Source: Pseudomonas fluorescens NCIMB 11764 (GTDB lineage: Bacteria; Pseudomonadota; Gammaproteobacteria; Pseudomonadales; Pseudomonadaceae). From it: a stretch of 64,000 nt of DNA. The position numbers and the translations under genes are program-made. Location: assembly GCF_000293885.2 (NCBI RefSeq), contig NZ_CP010945.1:1508001-1572000 (forward strand), written 5' to 3'. The notes under the pieces were generated by a model. It was not told where the DNA came from. It saw only the letters and a list, made by a program, of their open reading frames with translations, and ran no database searches. Position 1 is the stretch's first letter. Every line of letters begins with the position of its first letter. Shown here in pieces: positions 1 through 7,101 of this stretch.

Positions 1-144
1 GTTGATTTCCCAAATAGCCATTCAATGCTTCCGTGACCGGTAAAAGTGGTCACTGATGGTGGTCACCTCGATTGGTCGCCACCGCGCCAAACCTTGGACA
101 CCAGAGCGAATACCAAGCGATCTGGTCAGCGCCAGTGACTTAGT

Positions 145-245
145 AAAACTTAACTCGAATAATTGTCAAAACTTGACATCTGACCGACGTGAGAACCTGA
201 GAAAACCTGACATCGAGCGCGCACCAGAACCTAACAAAACCTAAC
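145..245 (+). repeat. AAAACYTRAC direct repeats with 34-base period
   Basis: The decamer AAAACYTRAC occurs at 145, 168, 202 and 236. The last three are exactly 34 bases apart. Related nonamers GAACCTGAG (193) and GAACCTAAC (227) precede two of them, also 34 bases apart. The array is non-coding and lies beyond the last gene of the leftward operon. It could be an iteron group, an accessory replication site or a regulator-binding array; nothing here decides between these. Confidence 0.6.
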
Positions 246-368
246 GTTGGAAAATGCTATGAAAGTAGCAGTTTGAGGTGCGCCGGCGAGCTCTCGCTAG
301 CCCGTCAGCCTGTTAACAATTGTTAAGGTTGGGCAGCGCCGGCAACCACTCGCAACTGGATACTTTTG

Positions 369-382
369 GAGATTACAATCTC
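369..382 (-). terminator. Possible weak terminator after the lipoprotein gene
   Basis: GAGATT-AC-AATCTC forms a six-base-pair hairpin 18 bases past the stop of the leftward lipoprotein gene. On the minus strand it is followed by CCAAAAG rather than a U-run, so intrinsic termination would be weak. Confidence 0.25.
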
Positions 383-399
383 AAGATGCAGAGCGAGTC

Positions 400-828
400 T
401 CAACGACTGTAGTCAACATAAGGCCCGAGATAGAAGCCTTGCATATCCCCGTTGATTCGGTAGATGGCTTCCTTTCCGGATTTGATGTTCGATGCGACGG
501 TTTTGATTGCAGCACCAGAACACAGCCCTGATTCGGCGAGCCCAGTTCCGAGATTCACATCTCCAGCGGGCAGATTGAAAGACACCTTTTGGCCTGGCCC
601 AATCTTAGCTGCGCGCTGCCCATCGATGTAGAGAATGATGTCGCAACCTGATCCAACAAAACCATCATCCCTGAAAACTGTGAGGCTTCCCGAGTCTTTC
701 AAGGCTGGGCTTTTGAAACCATAAATCTCATCGGAGGGAACCGGTTTCGCCTCGGAAACCGGCATTGGTGACGTTGCGCATCCGCTCAAAGCCAGTGCGA
801 CTAGTCCTGCCGCGATAATCCTTTGCAT
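400..828 (-). CDS. Phage-associated lipoprotein
   Basis: A 142-residue protein with an N-terminal signal segment and a lipobox (LSGC, Cys about 17), so it should be lipidated and membrane-anchored. The mature part contains paired cysteines (GSGCDIIL and SGLCSGA) and a beta-rich pattern resembling domains that display a short sugar- or peptide-binding loop, but I cannot name the family securely. It follows the gpI-like gene in the same direction. In lambdoid phages lipoproteins near tail genes can act in superinfection exclusion, but that role is only a guess here. Confidence 0.7.
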   Translation of the reverse strand: MQRIIAAGLVALALSGCATSPMPVSEAKPVPSDEIYGFKSPALKDSGSLTVFRDDGFVGSGCDIILYIDGQRAAKIGPGQKVSFNLPAGDVNLGTGLAESGLCSGAAIKTVASNIKSGKEAIYRINGDMQGFYLGPYVDYSR

Positions 829-890
829 GGCTTTTCTCTCCTGGAAAAGAGCGAATGTATCACTCGCCTTGACCTATTGCAGGGCTGAAC

Positions 891-1496
891 TCATGCCGGA
901 ATCGCCTCCGACCATGTGCCAATTGCAACAACGCTTGAACCGACCAGCATTTGCCCGTAAACAACCGGAACCGGTAGCCCTTGCTGCGTGGAGTTGAATG
1001 CGCCGTTGAAGAGGTAGCTCGGCTTGTTTTCGGTGACGGCCTGCTCTTGCTGGCCGGAGGCTTTAGGCACAGGCGAAAGCATTTGTATGACGCCGCCGAT
1101 GACCATTGAAATGCCCATCGCGACTAGTGGCGGCCCGAGTGGTGTCGCCGAGAGGAATACGCCCGCGACGATCATCGCGACCCCTAAGACTGTCTGAAAT
1201 ATGCCACCGCTCTTGCTGCCCGCAATAACCGGGACAATGCGGATCTCAGTGGTCCCGCTCAACGTAAACTCACTTTCTCCAACGTTCTTGCGGTTGCGGA
1301 AGATGGCAAAGCGCAGGCCGCGTCGGGCAGAGTCGCGGATGAAGTCGGCGAAGCCCTCGACGGTGTGCTGCAAAGCGCTGAACGCCTCACGAGTGGTCCC
1401 CGTTTCCAATTGACGGAAAAACTCGCGGCCAAAGGTTTTTGCCAGGCTGCCAGACAAAAGGATGCGGGTCATGGGCTGGTTAACGATAGCGCTCAT
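891..1496 (-). CDS. Lambda gpI-like tail assembly protein
   Basis: The 201-residue product has the layout of phage lambda tail assembly protein I. A ubiquitin-like N-terminal half (TRILLSGSLAKTFGREF...) ends with IRIVPVIAG. A glycine-rich hydrophobic hairpin follows (about 100-145: FQTVLGVAMIVAGVFL, GGVIQMLSP), and the C-terminal half is variable. In lambdoid phages gpI helps load the central fibre J at the tail tip. Here the neighbouring K, L and J genes are missing: a lipoprotein gene follows and unknown replication-side genes precede. It is thus either a leftover of a decayed phage or a factor by which a satellite acts on a helper's tail. Confidence 0.8.
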   Translation of the reverse strand: MSAIVNQPMTRILLSGSLAKTFGREFFRQLETGTTREAFSALQHTVEGFADFIRDSARRGLRFAIFRNRKNVGESEFTLSGTTEIRIVPVIAGSKSGGIFQTVLGVAMIVAGVFLSATPLGPPLVAMGISMVIGGVIQMLSPVPKASGQQEQAVTENKPSYLFNGAFNSTQQGLPVPVVYGQMLVGSSVVAIGTWSEAIPA

Positions 1497-1534
1497 CGCA
1501 TCACCTCAAAATGGTTAGTGGAAAGCGTCATGAT

Positions 1535-1963
1535 TTACTCCGGTGCGCCGACGGCGCTGTTGGTGGGGGCTTTCACGCCAAGGCGGATGGCGAGAAGAGA
1601 TCGCGACATCCGCGCCTGATCGAATGTCACCTGTTCATTCCGCGGGTCATAATTCCAAATTCGGTCGCGGATCGTCTTATAGGCCCGTGCTCCACGGAAC
1701 GTTCCTCGGAGCAGATCGGCTGAGACTCGTGCTTCTTCCTCGGTGAAGAAAGGACCGTCGATGGCCACCTTTTGGCCGTCACGGACGTGCTGGACATCCC
1801 ATACCAAGTATCCAGAGTCAGGCCCCTGTTTCAGCGGGTACGACTCAAAGCTGTCTGTCTTGCACGCCTCGGCGAAGCGTTCCTCATGGGTTGGCGGTGC
1901 GCCCGCCGCGTTGCTGTCCTGTTCTGTCATTTGTACCTCTGGTGCGCCGCTGGCGCTGGTCAT
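1535..1963 (-). CDS. Hypothetical element protein
   Basis: Unrecognised protein of 142 residues, or 131 if translation starts at the second Met (1930). It is acidic at the N-terminus. The central segment DGPFFTEEEARVSADLLRG recalls LLGPFLTEADAEAGRIV in the gene at 5575-5850, so the two may share a small fold. It ends 38 bases before the gpI-like gene and follows the hairpin at 1994-2029. No function can be assigned. Confidence 0.55.
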   Translation of the reverse strand: MTSASGAPEVQMTEQDSNAAGAPPTHEERFAEACKTDSFESYPLKQGPDSGYLVWDVQHVRDGQKVAIDGPFFTEEEARVSADLLRGTFRGARAYKTIRDRIWNYDPRNEQVTFDQARMSRSLLAIRLGVKAPTNSAVGAPE

Positions 1964-1993
1964 GGGCTTATGCCCGGTGTTGTTGCTCGATGC

Positions 1994-2029
1994 CGCGACA
2001 CGTTTTTGTCATTCGCAAACCGTGTCGCG
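1994..2029. other. Nine-base inverted repeat between element genes
   Basis: CGCGACACG (1994-2002) pairs perfectly with CGTGTCGCG (2021-2029) across an 18-base loop. No U-run follows on either strand, so it is more likely an operator or RNA-processing hairpin than a terminator. It marks the one real gap in the otherwise overlapping operon. A 23-codon frame (2039-1968, ATGA-coupled to the gene before) crosses it. Confidence 0.5.
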
Positions 2030-2035
2030 CAGGCG

Positions 2036-2347
2036 TCATTGGTGCGCCTCCATAGGCGTGCCGTCGTAGCTGGCACGCAGGTCGGCGCCAGCATTGCAAT
2101 GGCGGCCTATGGGTGCGTAGCAGGACCGACAAACCATGATGTGGTTCAGATATTGGTCGCGGGCCTGTCGCCACTCAGGCGTGGCGGTGGCGGCGCTTGC
2201 ATGCGGGCCGGTGATGAACTGAGGAGGGCGTTCCGCGGGGGTGACCAGCGCCAGGTGTGTGCGTGACATTGGCTTACCGGCTTTCTCGGGTTCGGTGCCG
2301 ATAAAGGCTGGCAACATGTGATCAAGCAATGGTGAAAGGAGGCTCAT
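2036..2347 (-). CDS. Small cysteine-containing phage protein
   Basis: A 103-residue product if translation starts at 2347, where ATG overlaps the stop of the upstream frame as ATGA; a longer frame from 2482 would run through the iteron cluster and is less likely. The C-terminal part reads WRQARDQYLNHIMVCRSC followed by APIGRHC, a CxxC plus downstream Cys/His arrangement that could bind zinc, then ADLRASYD. I recognise this pattern only as a recurrent small protein of proteobacterial phage-like elements. Function unknown. Confidence 0.6.
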   Translation of the reverse strand: MSLLSPLLDHMLPAFIGTEPEKAGKPMSRTHLALVTPAERPPQFITGPHASAATATPEWRQARDQYLNHIMVCRSCYAPIGRHCNAGADLRASYDGTPMEAHQ

Positions 2348-2706
2348 TGCGATACCTCGCCCTGCTCGCTCGTAGTCCAATGTTCCTGTGATCTCAAAAA
2401 CACCGGCAACAGCGGCAACAATGGCAACAGTCCCGTAAACCGTGGGCTCCAGGCGTTGCTGATGCTTCCAAATCGTTGCCACCGTATTTTAACCGGCAAC
2501 AGTGATGCCCAAGCCGACGGGTTGAGCCGCTCGCTTATGTTGAAAATGAGGTGTGCGTTGCCAGTTGTTGCCACTTTTTTTATAGAGTGGCAACGGCTGT
2601 AAGCCCCGCCACACAAGGCCGTTGCCGGTGTTGCCACTGTTGCCAGTGATTCTAGGTTCCTGTGAACTCTGGCATTCCGGGTGGATGGTGCTTGAGGGAT
2701 GTTCAT
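2344..2706 (-). CDS. ORF spanning the iteron cluster
   Basis: A frame of 120 codons that overlaps its upstream and downstream neighbours by ATGA, which argues for translation. Its sequence is largely dictated by the GTTGCC repeats beneath it (VATVATPAT, LLPLLPLLPV), so conservation of similar frames elsewhere could reflect the DNA repeats rather than a protein. It may simply carry ribosomes across the repeat region to keep the next gene coupled. No domain recognised. Confidence 0.4.
   Translation of the reverse strand: MNIPQAPSTRNARVHRNLESLATVATPATALCGGAYSRCHSIKKVATTGNAHLIFNISERLNPSAWASLLPVKIRWQRFGSISNAWSPRFTGLLPLLPLLPVFLRSQEHWTTSEQGEVSQ
2405..2644. repeat. GTTGCC iteron cluster, candidate replication origin
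   Basis: Eleven copies of GTTGCC or its complement lie in 240 bases. GGCAAC occurs at 2405, 2414 and 2423 (9-base period). GTTGCC occurs at 2621, 2630 and 2639 (9-base period, opposite orientation). Further copies are at 2475, 2495, 2557, 2567 and 2589. GTTGCCACT (2567-2575) and AGTGGCAAC (2586-2594) form a perfect hairpin around a T-rich ten-base loop. Placement just after the primase and helicase genes, opposed iteron triplets and an AT-rich centre fit an origin bound by the element's own replication proteins, as P4 alpha binds its repeats. Confidence 0.55.
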
Positions 2707-4496
2707 GCTCCACCGCCTTCACGATCGATGCTCTCTGGATCGATCACGTAGAGACGCGCCTGGCCACCACCTGGGAGTCGGTAGTTTTTGGTTTTGCGTT
2801 CGGTGTTATGGCAGGCGAGAACGTTGGCTCCCTCCAGTGCCTTGATAATGCGATTCAGGCCATAGCCATTAGCAGCCTCAATAAGCGCCGGCTTGTTGAA
2901 GAGGTACAGCCGATTGGTGCCGACCAGCTCCCAGTAACCCGCACGATTGAACACTTTGGTGTCAGGTACTTGGTCGTCGACGTCGGAAAAGCGACTGCTG
3001 CCGTGGCGGTCGATGAAGTCATGAATGCCGGCTAGGATCTGGCGATCTTCGGCATTGCCGCTGCCAACTCGACTGAGCCATTCGCCATACAATAAACGGC
3101 AGTCGGCAAGGGCTGTACCAGGCTCCCAAGGTAGAAGGCCGTAAGCGGTCGCCATCTCGCCGGCGAGCGCGATCACAGCGAACCGGTCTGCGACACGACC
3201 GGCTTGGGCATTGTCTTCTACAAAGCTGGCGCGAATCCCGGCGAAGTCCTTCAGCAGTCCTGGTCGGTCATCGCTGGCGAGCAGCTTCTCGACGAACGCA
3301 GGCCCAAGGTGTCCATGGTGGGCGCCGACGGAAACGGTGAGTTGCCGGTGGAAGTCCGCGCCCTCAAGTCCGTGCAATTCATCAAAGGCCCGGTGCGTGC
3401 GAGTGCCGGCGTTCACATCGACCATGCGCAATTCAGCACCAGCATGGGCGGCATTGCCAGAAATGGCCGCGTGTTCGGAAAGCGAGCGTTCGCCGCTGGA
3501 CAGGGTTAGGAGGCGCCAGCTCAGTTTGGCGCGCCCCTCACGCTCACGGGTCATGGTCCCCTTACCTTGGCCGTTGGCGAGGGAGTAGGCCATTTCCTGT
3601 ACTCGCTTGGGGTCGGCGCGCTTGATCTCGTCCAGCGGCAGGATGGTGTCGTTACGGCTAGACGCCTCGATCTCAAGCCCGCCCTTGGTCATGTCCCAGC
3701 TGGCAGCGAACACGCCCGGGTCGCCCCATACCGACGAGCCGATCAGTTGCGCCAGCGACTTGCCGCTCGAGCTGTCGCCCACAAGGTGAACACCTCCACC
3801 CAGCACGCCGACTAGGCTCAGCAGGGGGCCGGCCAATGAGCAGCCGATCGCCAACGTCAGTACCGGGTTGCCAGCACACTTGGCGGCCACCTCCGACTGC
3901 CACAGCGCCAGCTCGCCGCGTCGACTGAATAACACCTGAGCCTTGTTGCTGGCCTGGTACCGCACATTGGCACTGCCGATCGTCCGCCCGGGGAGAACGA
4001 ACGCCCCCGACTCATGCCAGCCCGGCCGGCTGGTGGTGGCAAATACTTCTGCAGGTTGCTGATCGAGCAGGTACTCCATGAACGTGCCGCGCTTCTTGAG
4101 CGCAATGATGACGCCCATGCCGAACAACGCGCGCCTGGCGTCCTCTCCGCTGCCGCCGAACACTTCCATGGCAATGATCCATTCCTTTATCCCGCCCTCG
4201 GTCACCAGGCGGAGCAGCCGCCCCTCGCTGCCGTCGTCACTGTTGGTGGTGCGAGCCAATACCGTGACAGGACTGGAGATCCATTCATCTGTGATAGGTC
4301 GATCGCCGACATCGCTTTCAGCGTCGTCCTGATCGGCCGAGGAGCGCTTAAAGCTGTGCCAGTAAACGCCCGGGCGAAGCTTGCGGCCTCTCTCATTGGT
4401 CACCCAGTGCTCGTACACGGCCCAGCAGGGACGATCGGGCGCAATGGTCGCGGCTTCTGGCCGAAGGTTGATCACGTTTGTGTCAGGCTTGGCCAT
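2703..4496 (-). CDS. DUF927 helicase-like ATPase
   Basis: Starting at the ATG of MAKPDTNVINL (4496) the product has about 597 residues. It carries a Walker A motif GDSSSGKS near the middle, an acidic Walker-B-like ILPLDEIKRA, and the pattern of DUF927 proteins that accompany primases in integrative elements. These are thought to unwind the element's origin. The start overlaps the primase gene by 14 bases, so the two are probably made together and act as a split version of the P4 alpha primase-helicase. The end overlaps the iteron-spanning frame. A longer start at 4550 is possible but would overlap more of the primase gene. Confidence 0.8.
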   Translation of the reverse strand: MAKPDTNVINLRPEAATIAPDRPCWAVYEHWVTNERGRKLRPGVYWHSFKRSSADQDDAESDVGDRPITDEWISSPVTVLARTTNSDDGSEGRLLRLVTEGGIKEWIIAMEVFGGSGEDARRALFGMGVIIALKKRGTFMEYLLDQQPAEVFATTSRPGWHESGAFVLPGRTIGSANVRYQASNKAQVLFSRRGELALWQSEVAAKCAGNPVLTLAIGCSLAGPLLSLVGVLGGGVHLVGDSSSGKSLAQLIGSSVWGDPGVFAASWDMTKGGLEIEASSRNDTILPLDEIKRADPKRVQEMAYSLANGQGKGTMTREREGRAKLSWRLLTLSSGERSLSEHAAISGNAAHAGAELRMVDVNAGTRTHRAFDELHGLEGADFHRQLTVSVGAHHGHLGPAFVEKLLASDDRPGLLKDFAGIRASFVEDNAQAGRVADRFAVIALAGEMATAYGLLPWEPGTALADCRLLYGEWLSRVGSGNAEDRQILAGIHDFIDRHGSSRFSDVDDQVPDTKVFNRAGYWELVGTNRLYLFNKPALIEAANGYGLNRIIKALEGANVLACHNTERKTKNYRLPGGGQARLYVIDPESIDREGGGA

Positions 4497-5364
4497 TGGC
4501 GAGCTTCCAATTTGCGAGGTCGTTGAAGTCAGTGAGGTCATTGGGCGCATCTTCTGGCCAATCAGGGAAAGCCACTTGGCCGCCTACTGCCGCCGCGGCT
4601 GCGTTCGCCGCTGTACGTCCTGGGTTGCCGTCAGTGAGCCGGTCATCGTCGCCGGCGATAACGATCGGCTGGCGCGGGTAGCGGGAGCGAAGGCCCATTG
4701 CCGTCGGGATCAGGTTGCCCGCGTTCATGGCAGCGGCGACAACATAGCCGCCGTGTTGGTGGAGGCTGGCGCCCGTCGCCCATCCTTCGCAGATGCAGAG
4801 CACGGAACCGGGCTCGATGATGCCTAGCGGCGAGTACGTGCCCTTCACGCGGCCGCCAGGCAAGAAACGCTTGGCGCCGTCCGGGGCAATTCTCTGCAGA
4901 TTGACCAGGCGACCATCGAGGTACAGCGGTACCAGCAGATCAGCGCCACGCTGGCGCAGGCTGTGGGAACGAACTCCTTTGGCGGCGAGATAGGGGTGAT
5001 CGGGTGCGGCGCGACGTGCGTTGCGCCACCAGCGGTTGGCCAGCTCAGCGGCCTGCTGCTGGCGCCGGTGCTGCTCGGCTTCGCGTTGGCGTCGGGCCTG
5101 ATCAACTCGCTCGCGGATCTGCGCGGCCTCCTGAGCGTCCACCGGTTCGCGATTACACCAGGTGCTGGCGCCACCGGATTTCCAGCTACCGAACGCGCCC
5201 GAGGCAATGCCGTCCAGGTACAGGACGTACCAGCCGTTGAGCGTACCGACCTTGTCGTCTGGCACGCGGAAACGATGAATCGCACCGTCAGGCTCTGGGA
5301 GCCAATCAAGCGGCCCATATACCGACTGGAGCGCGTCACGGAAAAGGATCGTGGTGTCTGTCAT
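4483..5364 (-). CDS. TOPRIM-domain phage primase
   Basis: A 293-residue protein expected to prime element DNA replication. The N-terminal third (FRVPDDKVGTLNGWYVLYLDG) matches the DUF5906/DUF3987-type primase leader. A basic, glutamine- and arginine-rich helical stretch follows (about 75-115). The C-terminal half is a TOPRIM fold with the conserved glutamate in ICEGWATGASL and the DxD-type acidic cluster in VIAGDDDRL. There is no zinc-ribbon and no helicase domain in this chain; the ATPase is the next gene. ATGA overlap with the upstream small gene indicates coupling. Confidence 0.85.
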   Translation of the reverse strand: MTDTTILFRDALQSVYGPLDWLPEPDGAIHRFRVPDDKVGTLNGWYVLYLDGIASGAFGSWKSGGASTWCNREPVDAQEAAQIRERVDQARRQREAEQHRRQQQAAELANRWWRNARRAAPDHPYLAAKGVRSHSLRQRGADLLVPLYLDGRLVNLQRIAPDGAKRFLPGGRVKGTYSPLGIIEPGSVLCICEGWATGASLHQHGGYVVAAAMNAGNLIPTAMGLRSRYPRQPIVIAGDDDRLTDGNPGRTAANAAAAAVGGQVAFPDWPEDAPNDLTDFNDLANWKLANGQA

Positions 5365-5582
5365 GCCGCACCCTCCGGCTCGTAACGCGCCAGCACGCTG
5401 CCGATCTGCTTAACGATCGCATCGGATTGCTTGCGGCTGTGTTCGCTCGTCGCGCTGTCACGCAGTTTCACCAGATCGCTGAAGGCACCGATCAGCAGCG
5501 CGCGCCCGAAGTCGTCCATGTGCGGCGGCACGTCGTCGCGGACGATGCTGGTGAGTGGATCGAACTGGATCACATCACCCAT
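5361..5582 (-). CDS. Hypothetical small element protein
   Basis: A 73-residue product from the ATG at 5582 (MGDVIQFDPLTSI); the alternative start at 5621 would overlap the previous gene more. Largely alpha-helical and acidic, with VPPHMDDFGRALLIGAFSDL and a Ser/Lys-rich segment. It overlaps the gene before it by 8 bases and the primase after it by ATGA. Small genes in this place in satellites often encode primase accessory factors, but no family is recognised. Confidence 0.6.
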   Translation of the reverse strand: MGDVIQFDPLTSIVRDDVPPHMDDFGRALLIGAFSDLVKLRDSATSEHSRKQSDAIVKQIGSVLARYEPEGAA

Positions 5583-5850
5583 GGTTGGCGCTCCCAGCAA
5601 AGACCCGGCAAACCCGGCCATTGTTCACGGCGTGCCAGTGCGTGATGTCGTCGATTGAATCGACCAAGCAGGCCGTCACTGCGGCTTCAGCACTACGCAT
5701 CACGATGCGGCCAGCTTCCGCGTCAGCCTCAGTCAGGAAGGGCCCAAGCAACGCTTTCAGCGCTTTCGGATGGGTCACATAAAACAGCTCTGTGGCTTTT
5801 TTCGGGCAAGCCGATCCCGTTGACGCTGGCGCGCCATTTTGAATCTTCAT
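5575..5850 (-). CDS. Hypothetical element protein
   Basis: An unrecognised 91-residue protein. The middle reads LFYVTHPKALKALLGPFLTEADAEAGRIVM, where the GPFxTExxA part recalls the protein encoded at 1535-1963. The C-terminus has a short hydrophobic, His/Trp-containing stretch (DDITHWHAVN). It lies 20 bases after the duplicated-domain gene and overlaps the next gene by 8 bases. Confidence 0.6.
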   Translation of the reverse strand: MKIQNGAPASTGSACPKKATELFYVTHPKALKALLGPFLTEADAEAGRIVMRSAEAAVTACLVDSIDDITHWHAVNNGRVCRVFAGSANHG

Positions 5851-5870
5851 GTGCTTAAACCTTTATCGAA

Positions 5871-6395
5871 TCAGCAATTCACGGGAGTCAGCGACGCTGT
5901 GCGCTGGCGAGAATCTGGTCGTGGCCCCTCAGGCACCCGAAGCTGCGTCGCCAAGTGGCGAACATGTGGTTGGCCAAACAGCATCTGGTTGACCTTGGCC
6001 GCTTTGTCAGACCACCGCTCATGGTCCGGGCCGTGACCTATGCGGTTAGTCGCAACCCATTCCGGCAGCTGTTTACGCGCCCGCATTTCATTGAGCATGG
6101 TCCACCAGGTCAGATAACGGGTGCGCTCCAACTCCATCAGGTCAATGAGACTCTGATACTCAAAGGCGCATGGCCGAAGGTCGTCTCCCGGTCGAATTTC
6201 GTCGATGCCAAACAGCGCATGATTGACGATGCTTCTTTCGAGCATCGACTCTTCATAGTCGGTATCACTACCAACTACTTTGGTGCGAACCCACTCTGGC
6301 AGCTGGTTGGAGATGCGCAATTGATTGAGGACACTCCACCACGAAGATGCGTGCTCGCGCTCGGCGAAGAGCGAAGACAAAAGCTGGCGGTTCAT
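5871..6395 (-). CDS. Hypothetical protein with internal duplication
   Basis: Of its 174 residues, two stretches of about 55 repeat each other. Residues 12-70 contain WWSVLNQLRISNQLPEWV and later ALFGIDE. Residues 90-145 contain WWTMLNEMRARKQLPEWV and later MLFGQPH. The shared signature is WWxxLNxxRxxxQLPEWV, then about 25 variable residues, then xxLFG. The protein is soluble and helical with aromatic pairs. The tail after residue 145 is basic and low in complexity. It overlaps the gene before it by ATGA. Function unknown; two copies of a binding module is an inference. Confidence 0.65.
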   Translation of the reverse strand: MNRQLLSSLFAEREHASSWWSVLNQLRISNQLPEWVRTKVVGSDTDYEESMLERSIVNHALFGIDEIRPGDDLRPCAFEYQSLIDLMELERTRYLTWWTMLNEMRARKQLPEWVATNRIGHGPDHERWSDKAAKVNQMLFGQPHVRHLATQLRVPEGPRPDSRQRTASLTPVNC

Positions 6396-6619
6396 CTTTC
6401 ACCCCCTTGCGCGGCGATCGCGTCGTCGAGGAGTTCTGCCCAGGCCATGGCGGTGTGCTGGGCCATCACGGCGGCGACGCGGGCGACAAGGATTGGCGTG
6501 GAGGGTGAGGCGATGATGGCAAGCGCCAGACTCAGCAGTACAAGGATGTCTTGCACGTCACGCAACTCGTTAAGTGGACTGTCGGCGGACGATGCGGAGG
6601 ATTGGATGGGGTAAGTCAT
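6392..6619 (-). CDS. Small hypothetical, possibly membrane-associated
   Basis: A 75-residue protein with an Ala/Leu-rich central stretch (ILVLLSLALAIIASP, then ILVARVAAVMA) that may be one amphipathic or membrane helix, flanked by an acidic segment (LNELRDVQD) and a helical tail (AMAWAELLDDAIAA). ATGA overlaps on both sides place it firmly in the operon. No family recognised. Confidence 0.55.
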   Translation of the reverse strand: MTYPIQSSASSADSPLNELRDVQDILVLLSLALAIIASPSTPILVARVAAVMAQHTAMAWAELLDDAIAAQGGER

Positions 6620-7101
6620 ACGGCACCCCCTACAGTTTCCAAGGTCCGGACAATGGCCATGTGGGCGTTGTAGCGGGCGAGACGGACGGACAAGGGAGAG
6701 TTTGCGCGAAGAGCGATCAGAGCCATGTGGCGGTGAGCAAAGGCGCGAATTACGGACGGAAAGAGGGCGTGTTTCATGGGTGTAGCTCCGCTTACTTCAT
6801 TGGAGCCACTCCTATCTGCCGCCAAGCAGGGAAGGGTGGCGAATTGCACAGGATTGGCGGACCGGGGTAAACGGAACCCGGCGCACCCGAAGGTGCTCCT
6901 GCGCAACCCGCCATAACACGAGAATGCGGGCACAAAAAAAGCGCCTGCAATCGTAATAGGGGCGCTGTTGCGCCGTTTACTTTTCGACCCGCCAAGGTCG
7001 TTGTCAGCAATGTGACAGGGCAAACCATACCGGCGGGCGTGACTGCTGGCAAGAGAAGTTATAGACCACTCATCGTGGGGCATGAGCAAGGCATTCATCA
7101 T
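6616..7101 (-). CDS. Ash/Icd-like small phage protein
   Basis: A 161-codon frame coupled by ATGA to the Rha-like gene before and to the gene after. The middle (SKRRNSAPITIAGAFFVPAF, then YGGLRRSTFGCAGF and ANPVQFATLP) resembles the Phage_ASH/Icd-like group found in P4-type elements, where Icd-type products can inhibit host division. A second start at 6777 (MKHALFPSVIRAF, 53 residues) has a good GGAG seven bases upstream, so the real product may be only this basic C-terminal part and the upstream stretch a structured leader. Confidence 0.5.
   Translation of the reverse strand: MMNALLMPHDEWSITSLASSHARRYGLPCHIADNDLGGSKSKRRNSAPITIAGAFFVPAFSCYGGLRRSTFGCAGFRLPRSANPVQFATLPCLAADRSGSNEVSGATPMKHALFPSVIRAFAHRHMALIALRANSPLSVRLARYNAHMAIVRTLETVGGAV

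Larger units (their letters stand above)
1..399. other. Non-coding left end of the visible element
   Basis: No convincing gene is present; a 62-codon frame at 56-244 coincides with repeats and has no relatives I recognise. The stretch holds a direct GTGGTCAC duplication (near 46-68), a 34-base repeat array (145-245), a perfect 14-base palindrome TTAACAATTGTTAA (313-326) and a short hairpin at 369-382. This density of repeats suggests a regulatory or replication region rather than spacer DNA. Confidence 0.5.

Noticed and set aside
56..244. 62-codon frame at the left end
   Set aside because: Lies on the 34-base repeat array and has no recognisable sequence or RBS.
1968..2039. 23-codon frame coupled by ATGA
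   Set aside because: Too short and crossed by the 9-base hairpin; noted in the hairpin entry only.
2489..2722. 77-codon frame with GNSGNTGNG phrases
   Set aside because: Its content comes from the GTTGCC iterons and it lacks the ATGA coupling that the overlapping frame at 2706 has.
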